From positions 1,116,001-1,180,000 of the forward strand of contig NZ_LT629788.1 of the NCBI RefSeq assembly GCF_900105805.1: a stretch of DNA of 64,000 nucleotides, read 5' to 3'. The notes below the pieces were generated by a model, which worked only from the letters and a program-made list of their open reading frames with translations, had not been told where the DNA came from and made no database searches. The DNA is from Pseudomonas moraviensis. Its GTDB lineage: Bacteria > Pseudomonadota > Gammaproteobacteria > Pseudomonadales > Pseudomonadaceae. Both the position numbers and the translations under genes were made by a program. This document shows, piece after piece, positions 8,566 to 16,781 of this stretch (its first letter is position 1; every line of letters starts with the position of its first letter).

Positions 8566-9675
8566 TCAGCCGCCGCTAATGTTGAACAGTGGAACCCGGC
8601 CATTGAGCGATGGCCTGTAATCCCAGCTCAGGCTATTCAGACCAAGGCCGCTGGCAAGGATTTGATTCAAAGTCGCCCCGGCAATACTCATCGCCAACGC
8701 TTGCCCCGGACACTGATGCCGACCACTGCCAAAACTGAAACTTCGACGGTTGGCGCGCTGCGGCACGAACTCCTCCGGGCGTTCATTCAGCGCCGGATCG
8801 CGATTGGCTGCGGCCAACAGCAGGAGAACTGCATCACCCGCTTCAAGCCGCGCGCCATCGATTTCGCATGGGGCAGCAACAAAGCGTCGGGTGTTCTGTA
8901 CGGGCGGGTCGAAGCGCTGAACTTCCGCCAATAGATTCTCTATCGGTGTTGCATGTAATTCAGGCTGGCGCTGCAACATTACCAACGCATTGCCGATCAG
9001 GCCGCCGCAGGCTTCGAATGTCTGCGAGCACAGGCCGATGAGGTTGGCGATCAATGTATCTTGATCGCCTTCGAAACGTTGGGTGATCCCCTGCAATAGC
9101 GCGCTGTTCATGTCGGGATTGGTCAACAATTCGATGAAATAACCGCGCAACTGGGTTGCTGCAGCATGCGCGGCGGCGAGTTGCAGGTCATTGCTCAACG
9201 GTGACAGGCACGCGACGAAATCGGCGGTCAGTTCGCTGATCGTCCGGCTCTGCGCCGGCGTGAAGCCGAGCGACGTTGCGACCACGGCGACCGGGCCGCG
9301 GAACATTGCGTTGTACAAACCGTCGGCATCCGCTGTGAACAGTCGGGCAGCAACCAGCTCACCTGCCTCGCTCTGATCGATCAGCCCCAGCGCCGGTTCG
9401 ATGGCCGAGCGTGGGCAGCGCTGGCGCTCGCCGTCATTCATGCGCATCAGTCGGCCGATCACCTCGCCGGCCGGACCTTGGGCAATGGCTTGAGGCACCG
9501 GTTCCTGCACCGGGCGCACCCGGCAATCGGCGTGCGCCAGCACCGCACACACCGCCCGCGCGCTGCTGGCAACCCACAGTTGCAAATCCTCGTTAAAGGC
9601 CAGTCCGCCGCCAGCACGCAGCTCTGAATAGTAAGGATAGGGATCGGCGTGAGTCGCAGCGCGGAGCGGGTCCAT
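8566..9675 (-). CDS. Cytochrome P450 with atypical I-helix
   Basis: 369 aa, short soluble bacterial P450. The heme-binding loop FGSGRHQCPGQALA gives the thiolate Cys322, and the K-helix ExxR is Glu251-Arg254. The I-helix reads FEACGGLIGN: the acidic residue (Glu221) is kept, but the conserved oxygen-activating threonine is Ala222. The region that normally reads like HxxxR in the C helix is also diverged (NDGERQR, about 80-86). The protein is slightly shorter than the typical 400 aa. It is divergent from an ArsR-family regulator at 9755 with 79 bp between them. No ferredoxin or reductase gene is adjacent. Substrate unknown. Confidence 0.85.
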   Translation of the reverse strand: MDPLRAATHADPYPYYSELRAGGGLAFNEDLQLWVASSARAVCAVLAHADCRVRPVQEPVPQAIAQGPAGEVIGRLMRMNDGERQRCPRSAIEPALGLIDQSEAGELVAARLFTADADGLYNAMFRGPVAVVATSLGFTPAQSRTISELTADFVACLSPLSNDLQLAAAHAAATQLRGYFIELLTNPDMNSALLQGITQRFEGDQDTLIANLIGLCSQTFEACGGLIGNALVMLQRQPELHATPIENLLAEVQRFDPPVQNTRRFVAAPCEIDGARLEAGDAVLLLLAAANRDPALNERPEEFVPQRANRRSFSFGSGRHQCPGQALAMSIAGATLNQILASGLGLNSLSWDYRPSLNGRVPLFNISGG

Positions 9676-9686
9676 GGTTGGCAGCC

Positions 9687-9714
9687 TTGTCAGCAGAGAA
9701 AGTGTTGCTACTAT
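9687..9714 (+). promoter_or_regulatory. Candidate sigma-70 promoter for the ArsR-family gene
   Basis: TTGTCA (9687-9692) and TACTAT (9709-9714) are separated by 16 bp, about 40 bp ahead of the ATG at 9755, in the divergent P450/regulator gap. Confidence 0.35.
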
Positions 9715-9754
9715 CTGCAGTCCTTGCAGGCGACGATTCGTCCGGGAGCGAACT

Positions 9755-10507
9755 ATGCACGCTGAACATCAGGACATCGGCGTTTCCCAAGTGGCCGCCG
9801 CCATCGCCGAGCCGGCGCGAACGAAAATCCTCTGTTCGCTGATGGACGGCCACGCCCGCACCAGCACCGAATTGGCGACGATCGCCGAAGTCAGCGCCTC
9901 GACCGCCAGTGCGCACCTGGCGAAACTCAAGGATCTGGCACTGGTGCGCCTGCATGTGCAGGGCCGTCATCGCTATTACAGCCTTGCCGATCAGCGGGTG
10001 GCGCAAGCGCTGGAAGCGTTGATGGTGATTGGCCAGAATGCCGCGCCGACGTTCAAGGCGCACACCCCGGATCGCCTGCAATTCGCCCGCACGTGCTATG
10101 ACCACATGGCCGGAACGCTGGCGGTGTTGTTGCATGACCGCTTGATTGCAGGCGGTTGGCTGGTGCAAACCGACGAGCGGGCGTATCGCCTGAGCGACAG
10201 TGGCGAGGCGTTGTTTCTCGGGCTGGGTATCGAAGTGCGGGACCTGACGACTCTGCGCCGCAAGTTTGCCTGCCCGTGCCTCGACTGGAGCATGCGCCGG
10301 CCGCATCTCGGTGGCTCGCTGGGCGCGGCCTTGTTGCAAACGGCGCTGAAGCGCAAATGGGTGACGCAGGATCTGGACAGTCGGGCGCTGGCGTTGACGG
10401 CGGTGGGGCGCAAGGAGATCAGTGCGCGTTTCGGCTTTGAGTTGCCGTTGGACGGGCAGATCAAAAGATCGCAGCCTTTGCGTTCTGAGGGGTTTCATAC
10501 TTCCTGA
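9755..10507 (+). CDS. ArsR-family winged-helix transcriptional regulator
   Basis: 250 aa. Residues about 10-85 form the ArsR helix-turn-helix and wing (ELATIAEVSASTASAHLAKL, then GRHRYYSLAD). A second part (about 125-230) with the motif FACPCLDWSMRRPHLGGSLGAALL belongs to a longer regulator subfamily; the CPC pair could bind metal or react with an electrophile. The ATG at 9755 follows GGGAG. The final residues 236-250 (IKRSQ onward) are encoded by one arm of a family A repeat, so the C-terminus has been replaced or extended by repeat sequence. The divergent P450 gene is the likely target. Confidence 0.8.
   Translation: MHAEHQDIGVSQVAAAIAEPARTKILCSLMDGHARTSTELATIAEVSASTASAHLAKLKDLALVRLHVQGRHRYYSLADQRVAQALEALMVIGQNAAPTFKAHTPDRLQFARTCYDHMAGTLAVLLHDRLIAGGWLVQTDERAYRLSDSGEALFLGLGIEVRDLTTLRRKFACPCLDWSMRRPHLGGSLGAALLQTALKRKWVTQDLDSRALALTAVGRKEISARFGFELPLDGQIKRSQPLRSEGFHTS
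10459..10477. repeat. Family A REP half-element inside the 3' end of a gene
   Basis: AGATCAAAAGATCGCAGCC, the inner arm sequence of family A, is read as codons 236-241 of the ArsR-family gene. No facing arm is visible. Confidence 0.7.
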
Positions 10508-10588
10508 CTGTCACCACCATCCCACAGGATTCACTGGCAGCCGACGAGGGGTCATCCATCGGCTTGTTTCACGGCGGTCGAGCCTATA

Positions 10589-10604
10589 CTGTATATGCAC
10601 ACAG
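10589..10604 (+). promoter_or_regulatory. LexA (SOS) box
   Basis: CTGT-ATATGCAC-ACAG is a perfect match to the LexA consensus CTGT-N8-ACAG. It lies 15 bp ahead of the ATG at 10620 and overlaps a candidate -10 element (TATACT, 10585-10590), so bound LexA would block transcription of the radical SAM operon. Confidence 0.8.
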
Positions 10605-10619
10605 TAAAGAGTCCGTGCC

Positions 10620-11840
10620 ATGCAAATCATCGACAAGCTCAGCATCCTCGCCGACGCCGCCAAGTACGACGCCTCCTGCGCCAGCAGCGGTGCGCCCAAG
10701 CGTAGCTCCGAGGGCAAGAGCGGGCTCGGTTCGACGGACGGCATGGGCATTTGCCACAGCTATACGCCGGACGGGCGCTGTGTGTCGTTGTTGAAGATTT
10801 TGCTGACCAACTTCTGTCTTTACGATTGCCAGTATTGTGTCAATCGCCGTTCCAGCGATGTGCCGCGTGCGCGCTTCACCCCTGAAGAAGTCGTCACGCT
10901 GACCATGGATTTCTACCGGCGCAACTGTGTCAGCGGTCTGTTTCTCAGCTCCGGGATCATTCGCTCGGCCGACTACACCATGGAGCAACTGGTGCGGGTG
11001 GCGAAGTTGCTCCGTGAAGAGCACGAGTTTCGCGGCTATATCCATCTCAAGACCATTCCGGAAGCCGATCCTGCCTTGATCGAGGAAGCGGGGCGGTACG
11101 CTGATCGCCTGAGCGTCAACATTGAATTGCCTACCGATGCCAGCCTGCAAACTCTGGCGCCGGAGAAAGACATCACTTCGATCAAACAAGCGATGAACAC
11201 CATCTACACTGGCGTGCAGACCGTATTGAACGAGCCGCGCTCGGCCAGGTTCGCACCGGCCGGGCAAAGTACCCAACTGATCGTCGGTGCCGATGACACC
11301 GATGACAGCACCATCCTCCACAGCGCCCAATCGCTGTATGGCAACTTCAGCCTGCGGCGGGTCTATTATTCGGCGTTCAGCCCGATCCCTGACAGTCCGA
11401 AAAGCGTACCGCTCGCCGCGCCGCCGCTGATGCGCGAGCATCGCCTGTATCAGGCCGATTTCCTCCTGCGCAGCTACGGCTATCGCGCGGACGAACTGCT
11501 CAAAGGCCCGGGAAACCTGGCGCTCGACATCGATCCCAAGCTGGCCTGGGCCTTGGAGAATCGCGAGGTGTTCCCGCTGGACCTGAACCATGCCGACGCG
11601 TCGCTGATCGCGCGTATTCCCGGCATCGGCTTGCGCACCACCGAACGCCTGGTCGAGCTGCGTCGTCAGCGACGGATCCGTTACGAAGACGTGGCGCGAA
11701 TGCGTTGTGTGCTGGCCAAGGCCAAGCCGTTCATCATCACCAGTGACTATCACCCGCAGCAGGCGGAAGTCACCAGCCACATGCTCTATCAGCAATTGCG
11801 CGACCGGCCGATGCCGCAGCAGATGGGGTTGTGGGGATGA
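10620..11840 (+). CDS. Putative DNA modification/repair radical SAM protein (TIGR03916-type)
   Basis: 406 aa. The radical SAM cluster motif is CLYDCQYC (Cys66, Cys70, Cys73), which binds the 4Fe-4S cluster that cleaves S-adenosylmethionine. Near the C-terminus is a helix-hairpin-helix (about 330-350, IPGIGLRTTERLVELRR), a non-specific DNA-binding motif. The family is known to be almost always paired with a protein that is in some species fused to a uracil-DNA-glycosylase-like domain, hence the repair assignment; the chemistry is not established. The stop overlaps the start of the next gene (ATGA), so the two are translationally coupled. A perfect LexA box lies immediately upstream, indicating SOS induction. 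Confidence 0.9.
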   Translation: MQIIDKLSILADAAKYDASCASSGAPKRSSEGKSGLGSTDGMGICHSYTPDGRCVSLLKILLTNFCLYDCQYCVNRRSSDVPRARFTPEEVVTLTMDFYRRNCVSGLFLSSGIIRSADYTMEQLVRVAKLLREEHEFRGYIHLKTIPEADPALIEEAGRYADRLSVNIELPTDASLQTLAPEKDITSIKQAMNTIYTGVQTVLNEPRSARFAPAGQSTQLIVGADDTDDSTILHSAQSLYGNFSLRRVYYSAFSPIPDSPKSVPLAAPPLMREHRLYQADFLLRSYGYRADELLKGPGNLALDIDPKLAWALENREVFPLDLNHADASLIARIPGIGLRTTERLVELRRQRRIRYEDVARMRCVLAKAKPFIITSDYHPQQAEVTSHMLYQQLRDRPMPQQMGLWG

Positions 11841-12739
11841 TCAGTCTGGATTGTGACGATCTGTTCGACACCTGGCGCCAGCAGGCGCGCTGGTTGCTCA
11901 GTCATGAAGTCGATCCGAGTCTGGTGAGCTGGGCGGCGGAAGGAGTGGGCGATCTGTTTGCCAGTGATGAACAGGTGCCCGAAGGCCAGGGGCCGTTTCA
12001 GGCGCGTATTCCGCGCGCGCTGCTCGACACCCTCGAACAGGCGGCGCGCTATCGCGGCGAGCAACGCTGGAGCCTGTTGTATGAAGTGCTATGGCGCGTC
12101 AGCCATGGCGACCGCACGGCGATGATGGCCGGCGACAAGCTTGGCAGTGAGTTGCAGCGACGCATCAAGCAGGTCAGCCGCGAGGCCCATCATCTGCATG
12201 CCTTTGTGCGTTTCATCGAGCGCCCAAAGGATCTGCCCGGGCCGCAATATGTGGCGTGGCACGAACCGGCGCATGACATTTTGCACAGCGCCAGCGAGCA
12301 CTTCATCGGGCGAATGGGCCAGCATCGCTGGTTGATCGCCACGCCGCGCGACGGTGTGTATTACGACGGTGAGCAATTGATTCACGAGCGGCAGTGCCCG
12401 ATCGAATGGCAGCAACTGGCGCAGAACGTCGACGACCCCCATGGCGATTTGTGGTTGACCTACTACAGCCACATCTTCAATCCGGCACGGTTGAATCCGA
12501 AGGTCATGCAAGGGCATCTGCCAGTGCGGTTCTGGAAGAATCTGCCGGAGGGTGAGTTGATCCCGGGATTGATTACCCAGGCGCGAATGGGCAAGCAGCA
12601 GAATGGGCAGGCGAGCGGGATTTCGAGTCGCTCGGGCAAACGCATTGCCGCCAAAAATCAAAAGCAAGCCCTCACCCCAGCCCTCTCCCAGAGGGAGAGG
12701 GGGCCGACCGAGGTGTTCTCCCGTCCTACACCGACTTGA
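11837..12739 (+). CDS. Partner of the radical SAM repair protein (TIGR03915-type, probable DNA metabolism protein)
   Basis: 300 aa from the ATG at 11837, which overlaps the previous stop by 4 bp; a GTG at 11831 is also possible. Features typical of the family are the helical N-terminal half, HHLHAFVRFIE (around residue 115), then EHFIGRMGQHRWLIATPRDGVYYDG and TYYSHIFNPARLNPKVMQGHLPVRFWKNLPEG in short blocks. In other bacteria this domain is fused to a uracil-DNA-glycosylase-like domain; here it stands alone, so a glycosylase would have to act in trans. The last ~23 residues (QALTPALSQRERGP and beyond) are translated from a family D intergenic repeat, not native protein. It shares the LexA-controlled promoter. 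Confidence 0.85.
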   Translation: MISLDCDDLFDTWRQQARWLLSHEVDPSLVSWAAEGVGDLFASDEQVPEGQGPFQARIPRALLDTLEQAARYRGEQRWSLLYEVLWRVSHGDRTAMMAGDKLGSELQRRIKQVSREAHHLHAFVRFIERPKDLPGPQYVAWHEPAHDILHSASEHFIGRMGQHRWLIATPRDGVYYDGEQLIHERQCPIEWQQLAQNVDDPHGDLWLTYYSHIFNPARLNPKVMQGHLPVRFWKNLPEGELIPGLITQARMGKQQNGQASGISSRSGKRIAAKNQKQALTPALSQRERGPTEVFSRPTPT

Positions 12740-12770
12740 AAGTTCGCGTCGAACTCGGGTTTTGAAAAGC
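12667..12770. repeat. Family D repeat element (CCCTCACCC...CTCTCCC type)
   Basis: The hairpin arm CCCTCTCCCAGAGGGAGAGGG and a following segment that also occurs in the element at 48219. The first 70 bases are translated as the tail of the preceding gene. A degenerate family A arm (AAAAGATC...CAGCC) follows at 12771-12787. Confidence 0.65.
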
Positions 12771-12816
12771 ACAAAAGATCTCCAGCCTTACACAAACAAA
12801 ACCAACAACCACAATC

Positions 12817-12854
12817 AAAAAAGCCCCCCACCAATCACTCGGTGGAGGGCTTTT
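12817..12854 (-). terminator. Rho-independent terminator of ilvE
   Basis: Read on the minus strand, a GC-rich stem (AAAAGCCCTCCACC pairing with GGTGGGGGGCTTTTTT) ends in a U-run, 20 bp after the ilvE stop. Confidence 0.85.
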
Positions 12855-12874
12855 GAGCATCCGCAGTCGTCAGA

Positions 12875-13894
12875 TCAAACCTTGACGATCCAGCCCGCAG
12901 GCGCTTCGATGTCGCCGGTCTGCACGCCAGTCAGCTCTTTGTAGAGCTTCTGGGTCACCGGGCCCACCTCGGTTTCGCTGTGGAACACATGCAGGTGATC
13001 GTTATAGCTGATGCCGCCAATCGGCGTGATCACCGCAGCGGTACCGCAGGCACCGGCTTCCTTGAAGTCCGACAGCTTGTCGATCAGCACGTCGCCTTCA
13101 ACCACTTCCAGACCCAGGCGCGATTTCGCCAGTTCGATCAGCGACAGGCGGGTGATGCCTGGTAGCACCGACGGCGAGTTCGGGGTGATGAACTTGTTGT
13201 CGTGGGTGATCCCGAAGAAGTTGGCCGAACCGACTTCCTCGATCTTGGTGTGGGTCATCGGATCGAGGTAGATCGCGTCAGCGAAGTTGGCTTTCTTGGC
13301 TTTCGAGCCCGGCATCAGGCTGGCGGCATAGTTGCCACCGACCTTGGCCGCGCCGGTCCCTTGTGGGGCCGCGCGGTCGTAGCTGGAGATCTGGAAGTTG
13401 TGCGGAGTCAGGCCGCCCTTGAAGTAGGCGCCGACCGGAATGCAGAAGATCGAGAAGATGAACTCGGGCGCGGTGCGCACGCCGATGTTGTCACCCACGC
13501 CGATCACGAACGGACGCAGGTACAGCGCGCCGCCGGTGCCGTACGGCGGGATGAAACGCTCGTTGGCGCGAACCACGGCTTTGCAGGCTTCGATGAACTG
13601 CTCGGTGTCGACCGTCGGCATCAGCAGGCGCGCGCAGCTGCGTTGCATGCGCAGGGCGTTCTGGTCCGGACGGAACAGGTTGATCGAACCGTCCTTGCAG
13701 CGATAGGCCTTCATGCCTTCGAAGCACTGCTGACCATAGTGAAGGGCGGTGGAGCCTTCGCTGATGTGCAGGACGTTATCTTCGGTCAGGGTGCCTTTGT
13801 CCCACTCGCCATCGCGAAAGTACGACAGATAGCGCTTGTCGGTCTTGATGTAGTCAAAACCCAGCTTGTCCCAATTGATGCTTTCGTTACCCAT
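12875..13894 (-). CDS. ilvE: Branched-chain amino acid aminotransferase
   Basis: 339 aa, class IV fold PLP enzyme of the larger (type II) branched-chain family. Motifs include YGQQCFEGMKAY, the RMQRSCARLLMP segment, AAKVGGNYAAS containing the PLP-binding lysine, and EVGSANFFGI. It interconverts Val, Leu and Ile with their 2-oxo acids, in biosynthesis and in the first step of degradation. The ATG at 13894 follows GAGGGTG and gives the family's usual N-terminus (MGNESINWDKLGF); an in-frame upstream start to 13966 is unsupported. The bkd operon, which consumes the oxo acids, is 230 bp upstream on the same strand. Confidence 0.93.
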   Translation of the reverse strand: MGNESINWDKLGFDYIKTDKRYLSYFRDGEWDKGTLTEDNVLHISEGSTALHYGQQCFEGMKAYRCKDGSINLFRPDQNALRMQRSCARLLMPTVDTEQFIEACKAVVRANERFIPPYGTGGALYLRPFVIGVGDNIGVRTAPEFIFSIFCIPVGAYFKGGLTPHNFQISSYDRAAPQGTGAAKVGGNYAASLMPGSKAKKANFADAIYLDPMTHTKIEEVGSANFFGITHDNKFITPNSPSVLPGITRLSLIELAKSRLGLEVVEGDVLIDKLSDFKEAGACGTAAVITPIGGISYNDHLHVFHSETEVGPVTQKLYKELTGVQTGDIEAPAGWIVKV

Positions 13895-14037
13895 GACACC
13901 CTCTATCACTGAACAACCGCCGAAACGGTTCAAGGCTTCTGACGTTTTTTTGGATGGGCACAACAATACTTCATTCTTGAGCGGTTTCGCAGCCCGGACT
14001 ATCGGATGAGCGACAGATAGACCGCGTCAGCCTCAGG

Positions 14038-14111
14038 AATTCGCGAGCAGGCTCGCTCCTACAGGGGAATGCATTCCAGAATGTAGGAGTGAGCCTGCTC
14101 GCGATGGGGCC
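14038..14111. repeat. Family B REP pair
   Basis: Inverted arms CGCGAGCAGGCTCGCTCCTACA and complement with a 20 bp centre, in the gap between lpdV and ilvE. Confidence 0.85.
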
Positions 14112-14128
14112 ATCAATTCCACCAACGC

Positions 14129-15502
14129 TTACAGGTGCAGCGCATGCCCCAACGCACGCAACGCCGCTTCCTGCACCGCCTCACCCAGGGTCGGATGGGC
14201 ATGGATGGTGCCGCCGATGTCTTCCAGCCGCGCGCCCATTTCCAGGCTTTGCGCAAATGCCGTCGACAATTCCGACACGCCAACGCCCACCGCTTGCCAG
14301 CCGACAATCACATGGTTGTCGCGACGCGCGACCACACGCACGAAGCCGCTCTTCGATTCCAGGGTCATCGCCCGACCATTGGCAGCGAACGGAAAGCTGG
14401 AAACAATGCAGTCCAGCCCGGCTACGGCGGCTTCGTCGGGGGTCTTGCCGACTACCACCAGTTCCGGGTCGGTAAAGCACACGGCGGCGATCGCGGTCGG
14501 ATTGAATTCACGGCTTTTGCCGCTGATCAGCTCGGCAACCATCTCGCCCTGGGCCATGGCGCGGTGAGCGAGCATCGGTTCGCCGCTCACGTCGCCAATG
14601 GCGTAGACGTTGCGCATGCTGGTCTGGCAGCGGCTGTCGATCCTGATGGCCGAACCGTTCATGTCCAGATTCAGCGCTTCGAGATTGAAGCCCTGGGTGT
14701 TGGGCCTGCGACCGACCGCGACCAGCACCTGATCGGTTTCCAGATTCAGGGTTTCGCCTTGCGGATCGCGCACCTGCAACGTGCCGTCGAAACCCAGCAC
14801 GCTGTGTTTCAGATACAGCTTCACGCCCAGTTGCTTCAATGCGTCATGCACCGGTTGCGTCAGTTCAGCATCGTAAGCGGGCAAGATACGGTCCTGCGCT
14901 TCTACCACACTGACCTCGGCGCCGAGCTTGCGATAAGCGATGCCCAGCTCCAGACCGATGTAACCGCCGCCGACCACGATCAGGCGTTTCGGTACAGACG
15001 TCGGCGCCAGCGCTTCGGTGGAGGAGATGATCGGCCCGCCAATCGGCAGGATCGGCAGGTTGACGCTGGTCGAACCGGTGGCCAGCACCAGATGCTCACA
15101 CTGAATGCGCGTATCGCCGACTTCCACGGTTTTGCCGTCGATGATTTTCGCCCAGCCGTTGACGACCTGAACCTTGTTCTTCTTCAGCAGCGCAGCGACG
15201 CCGGTGGTCAGGCGATCAACGATACCGTCCTTCCACTCGACGCTTTTGCTGATGTCGAGGGTCGGCGCGGAAACATTGATGCCCAACGCCGAATGCTGGC
15301 TGTGATGCTGCGTCTGATGAAACTGCTCAGCCACATGAATCAGCGCCTTCGACGGAATGCAGCCGACGTTCAGGCAGGTACCGCCCAACGACTGGCCTTC
15401 GACCAGAATGGTCGGAATGCCCAGTTGCCCGGCGCGGATCGCCGTAACGTAACCGCCGGGGCCGCCGCCGATGATCAGCAGCGTAGTGTTCAGAGATTGC
15501 AT
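14129..15502 (-). CDS. lpdV: Dihydrolipoyl dehydrogenase of the branched-chain keto-acid complex (E3)
   Basis: 457 aa. FAD-binding GGGPGGYVTA at the N-terminus, redox disulfide GGTCLNVGCIPSK, NAD-binding VVGGGYIGLELG, second FAD motif YAIGDVSGEPMLAHRA, and the C-terminal catalytic His in IHAHPTLGEA. It reoxidises the dihydrolipoyl group of BkdB with NAD+. The ATG at 15502 is 7 bp after the bkdB stop; earlier in-frame codons lie inside bkdB. It is the last gene of the bkdAA-bkdAB-bkdB-lpdV operon. Confidence 0.95.
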   Translation of the reverse strand: MQSLNTTLLIIGGGPGGYVTAIRAGQLGIPTILVEGQSLGGTCLNVGCIPSKALIHVAEQFHQTQHHSQHSALGINVSAPTLDISKSVEWKDGIVDRLTTGVAALLKKNKVQVVNGWAKIIDGKTVEVGDTRIQCEHLVLATGSTSVNLPILPIGGPIISSTEALAPTSVPKRLIVVGGGYIGLELGIAYRKLGAEVSVVEAQDRILPAYDAELTQPVHDALKQLGVKLYLKHSVLGFDGTLQVRDPQGETLNLETDQVLVAVGRRPNTQGFNLEALNLDMNGSAIRIDSRCQTSMRNVYAIGDVSGEPMLAHRAMAQGEMVAELISGKSREFNPTAIAAVCFTDPELVVVGKTPDEAAVAGLDCIVSSFPFAANGRAMTLESKSGFVRVVARRDNHVIVGWQAVGVGVSELSTAFAQSLEMGARLEDIGGTIHAHPTLGEAVQEAALRALGHALHL

Positions 15503-15509
15503 GCGCGCC

Positions 15510-16781
15510 TTACTCCACAAACAAAGTGGCAGGTTGTTCGAGCAAGCCACGAATGGCCTGGATGAAGAGTGCCGCGTCCATGCCATCGACCACGCGGTGA
15601 TCGAACGAGCTGGAGAGGTTCATCATCTTGCGGATCACCACTTGGCCTTTGACCACCATGGGCCGCTCGACGATTTTGTTCACACCGACGATGGCCACTT
15701 CCGGCAGGTTCAGCACCGGCGTGCTGACAATACCGCCCAATGCGCCGAGACTGGTCAGGGTGATGGTCGAACCGGACAGCTCATCGCGGCTGGCCTTGCC
15801 ATTGCGCGCGGCGTTGGCCAAACGTGAAATCTCCGTGGCACTGTCCCACAGGCTGCGGGCTTCGGCGTGACGCACAACCGGCACCATCAAGCCAACATCG
15901 CTTTGTGTGGCGACACCGACATGTACCGCTCCGAGGCGAGTGATGACCTGAGCTTCGTCGTCATAACGGGCGTTCATCTGCGGGAAGTCGCGCAGGGCCA
16001 CAACCAGAGCGCGGACGAGGAACGGCAGCAAGGTCAACTTGCCACGGCTGGTGCCGTGCTTCTCATTCAGATGAGCGCGCAGTTCTTCGATCGCGGTGAC
16101 GTCGATTTCCTCGACGTAGCTGAAGTGCGCGGCACGTTGCGTGGCGTCCTGCATGCGCTGAGCAATCTTGCGGCGCATGCCGATGACTTGAATCTGTTCT
16201 TCGTCATTACGTTGAGCGTACGCGGCGGCAACGGGTGCCGAAGCGTTCGACTGACCTTGCGCCAGATAGGCCTCAAGGTCTTCGTGCAGCACACGACCGG
16301 CCGGGCCGGAGCCGCGCACCAGACGCAATTGAATACCCAGATCCAGCGCATGTTTGCGCACGGCGGGCGATGCGAGGGGGCGTTCGTCTGCTTCGCGAGC
16401 AACCATCGGGCCTTGGCAAACAGGCGCAGGGCGCGGCGCGGCTGCAGCAGGTTTGCTCTCAACAACAACGGCTTCAACTTTCGGCGTGACAGGCTCTTTA
16501 TCGACAACAGGTGCGGCGGACTCTTTAAGATTGCCAGCCCCCTCGACCTCGATGCTGATCAGCACACTGCCGACTGCCATCACTTCACCCGGCTGACCGC
16601 CGAGGGCAATGACTTTGCCATGTACTGGCGACGGGATATCGACCATCGCCTTGTCGGTCATCACGTCCGCCAGCACCTGATCTTCTACGACCAGGTCGCC
16701 AACCTTGACGTGCCACTGCGACAGTTCTACTTCTGCGATGCCTTCGCCGATGTCCGGCATCTTGATAACGTGCGTGCCCAT
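15510..16781 (-). CDS. bkdB: Branched-chain 2-oxo acid dehydrogenase E2, lipoamide acyltransferase
   Basis: 423 aa. N-terminal lipoyl domain with the lipoylated Lys44 in VMTDKAMVDIPSP, a Pro/Ala-rich linker (about 80-125), an E1/E3-binding domain (about 135-170, SPAVRKHALDLGIQLRLVRGSG) and the acyltransferase domain ending with the catalytic FDHRVVDG. It transfers the branched acyl group from E1 to CoA. One lipoyl domain, as usual for BkdB. Starts one base after the bkdAB stop. Confidence 0.95.
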   Translation of the reverse strand: MGTHVIKMPDIGEGIAEVELSQWHVKVGDLVVEDQVLADVMTDKAMVDIPSPVHGKVIALGGQPGEVMAVGSVLISIEVEGAGNLKESAAPVVDKEPVTPKVEAVVVESKPAAAAPRPAPVCQGPMVAREADERPLASPAVRKHALDLGIQLRLVRGSGPAGRVLHEDLEAYLAQGQSNASAPVAAAYAQRNDEEQIQVIGMRRKIAQRMQDATQRAAHFSYVEEIDVTAIEELRAHLNEKHGTSRGKLTLLPFLVRALVVALRDFPQMNARYDDEAQVITRLGAVHVGVATQSDVGLMVPVVRHAEARSLWDSATEISRLANAARNGKASRDELSGSTITLTSLGALGGIVSTPVLNLPEVAIVGVNKIVERPMVVKGQVVIRKMMNLSSSFDHRVVDGMDAALFIQAIRGLLEQPATLFVE

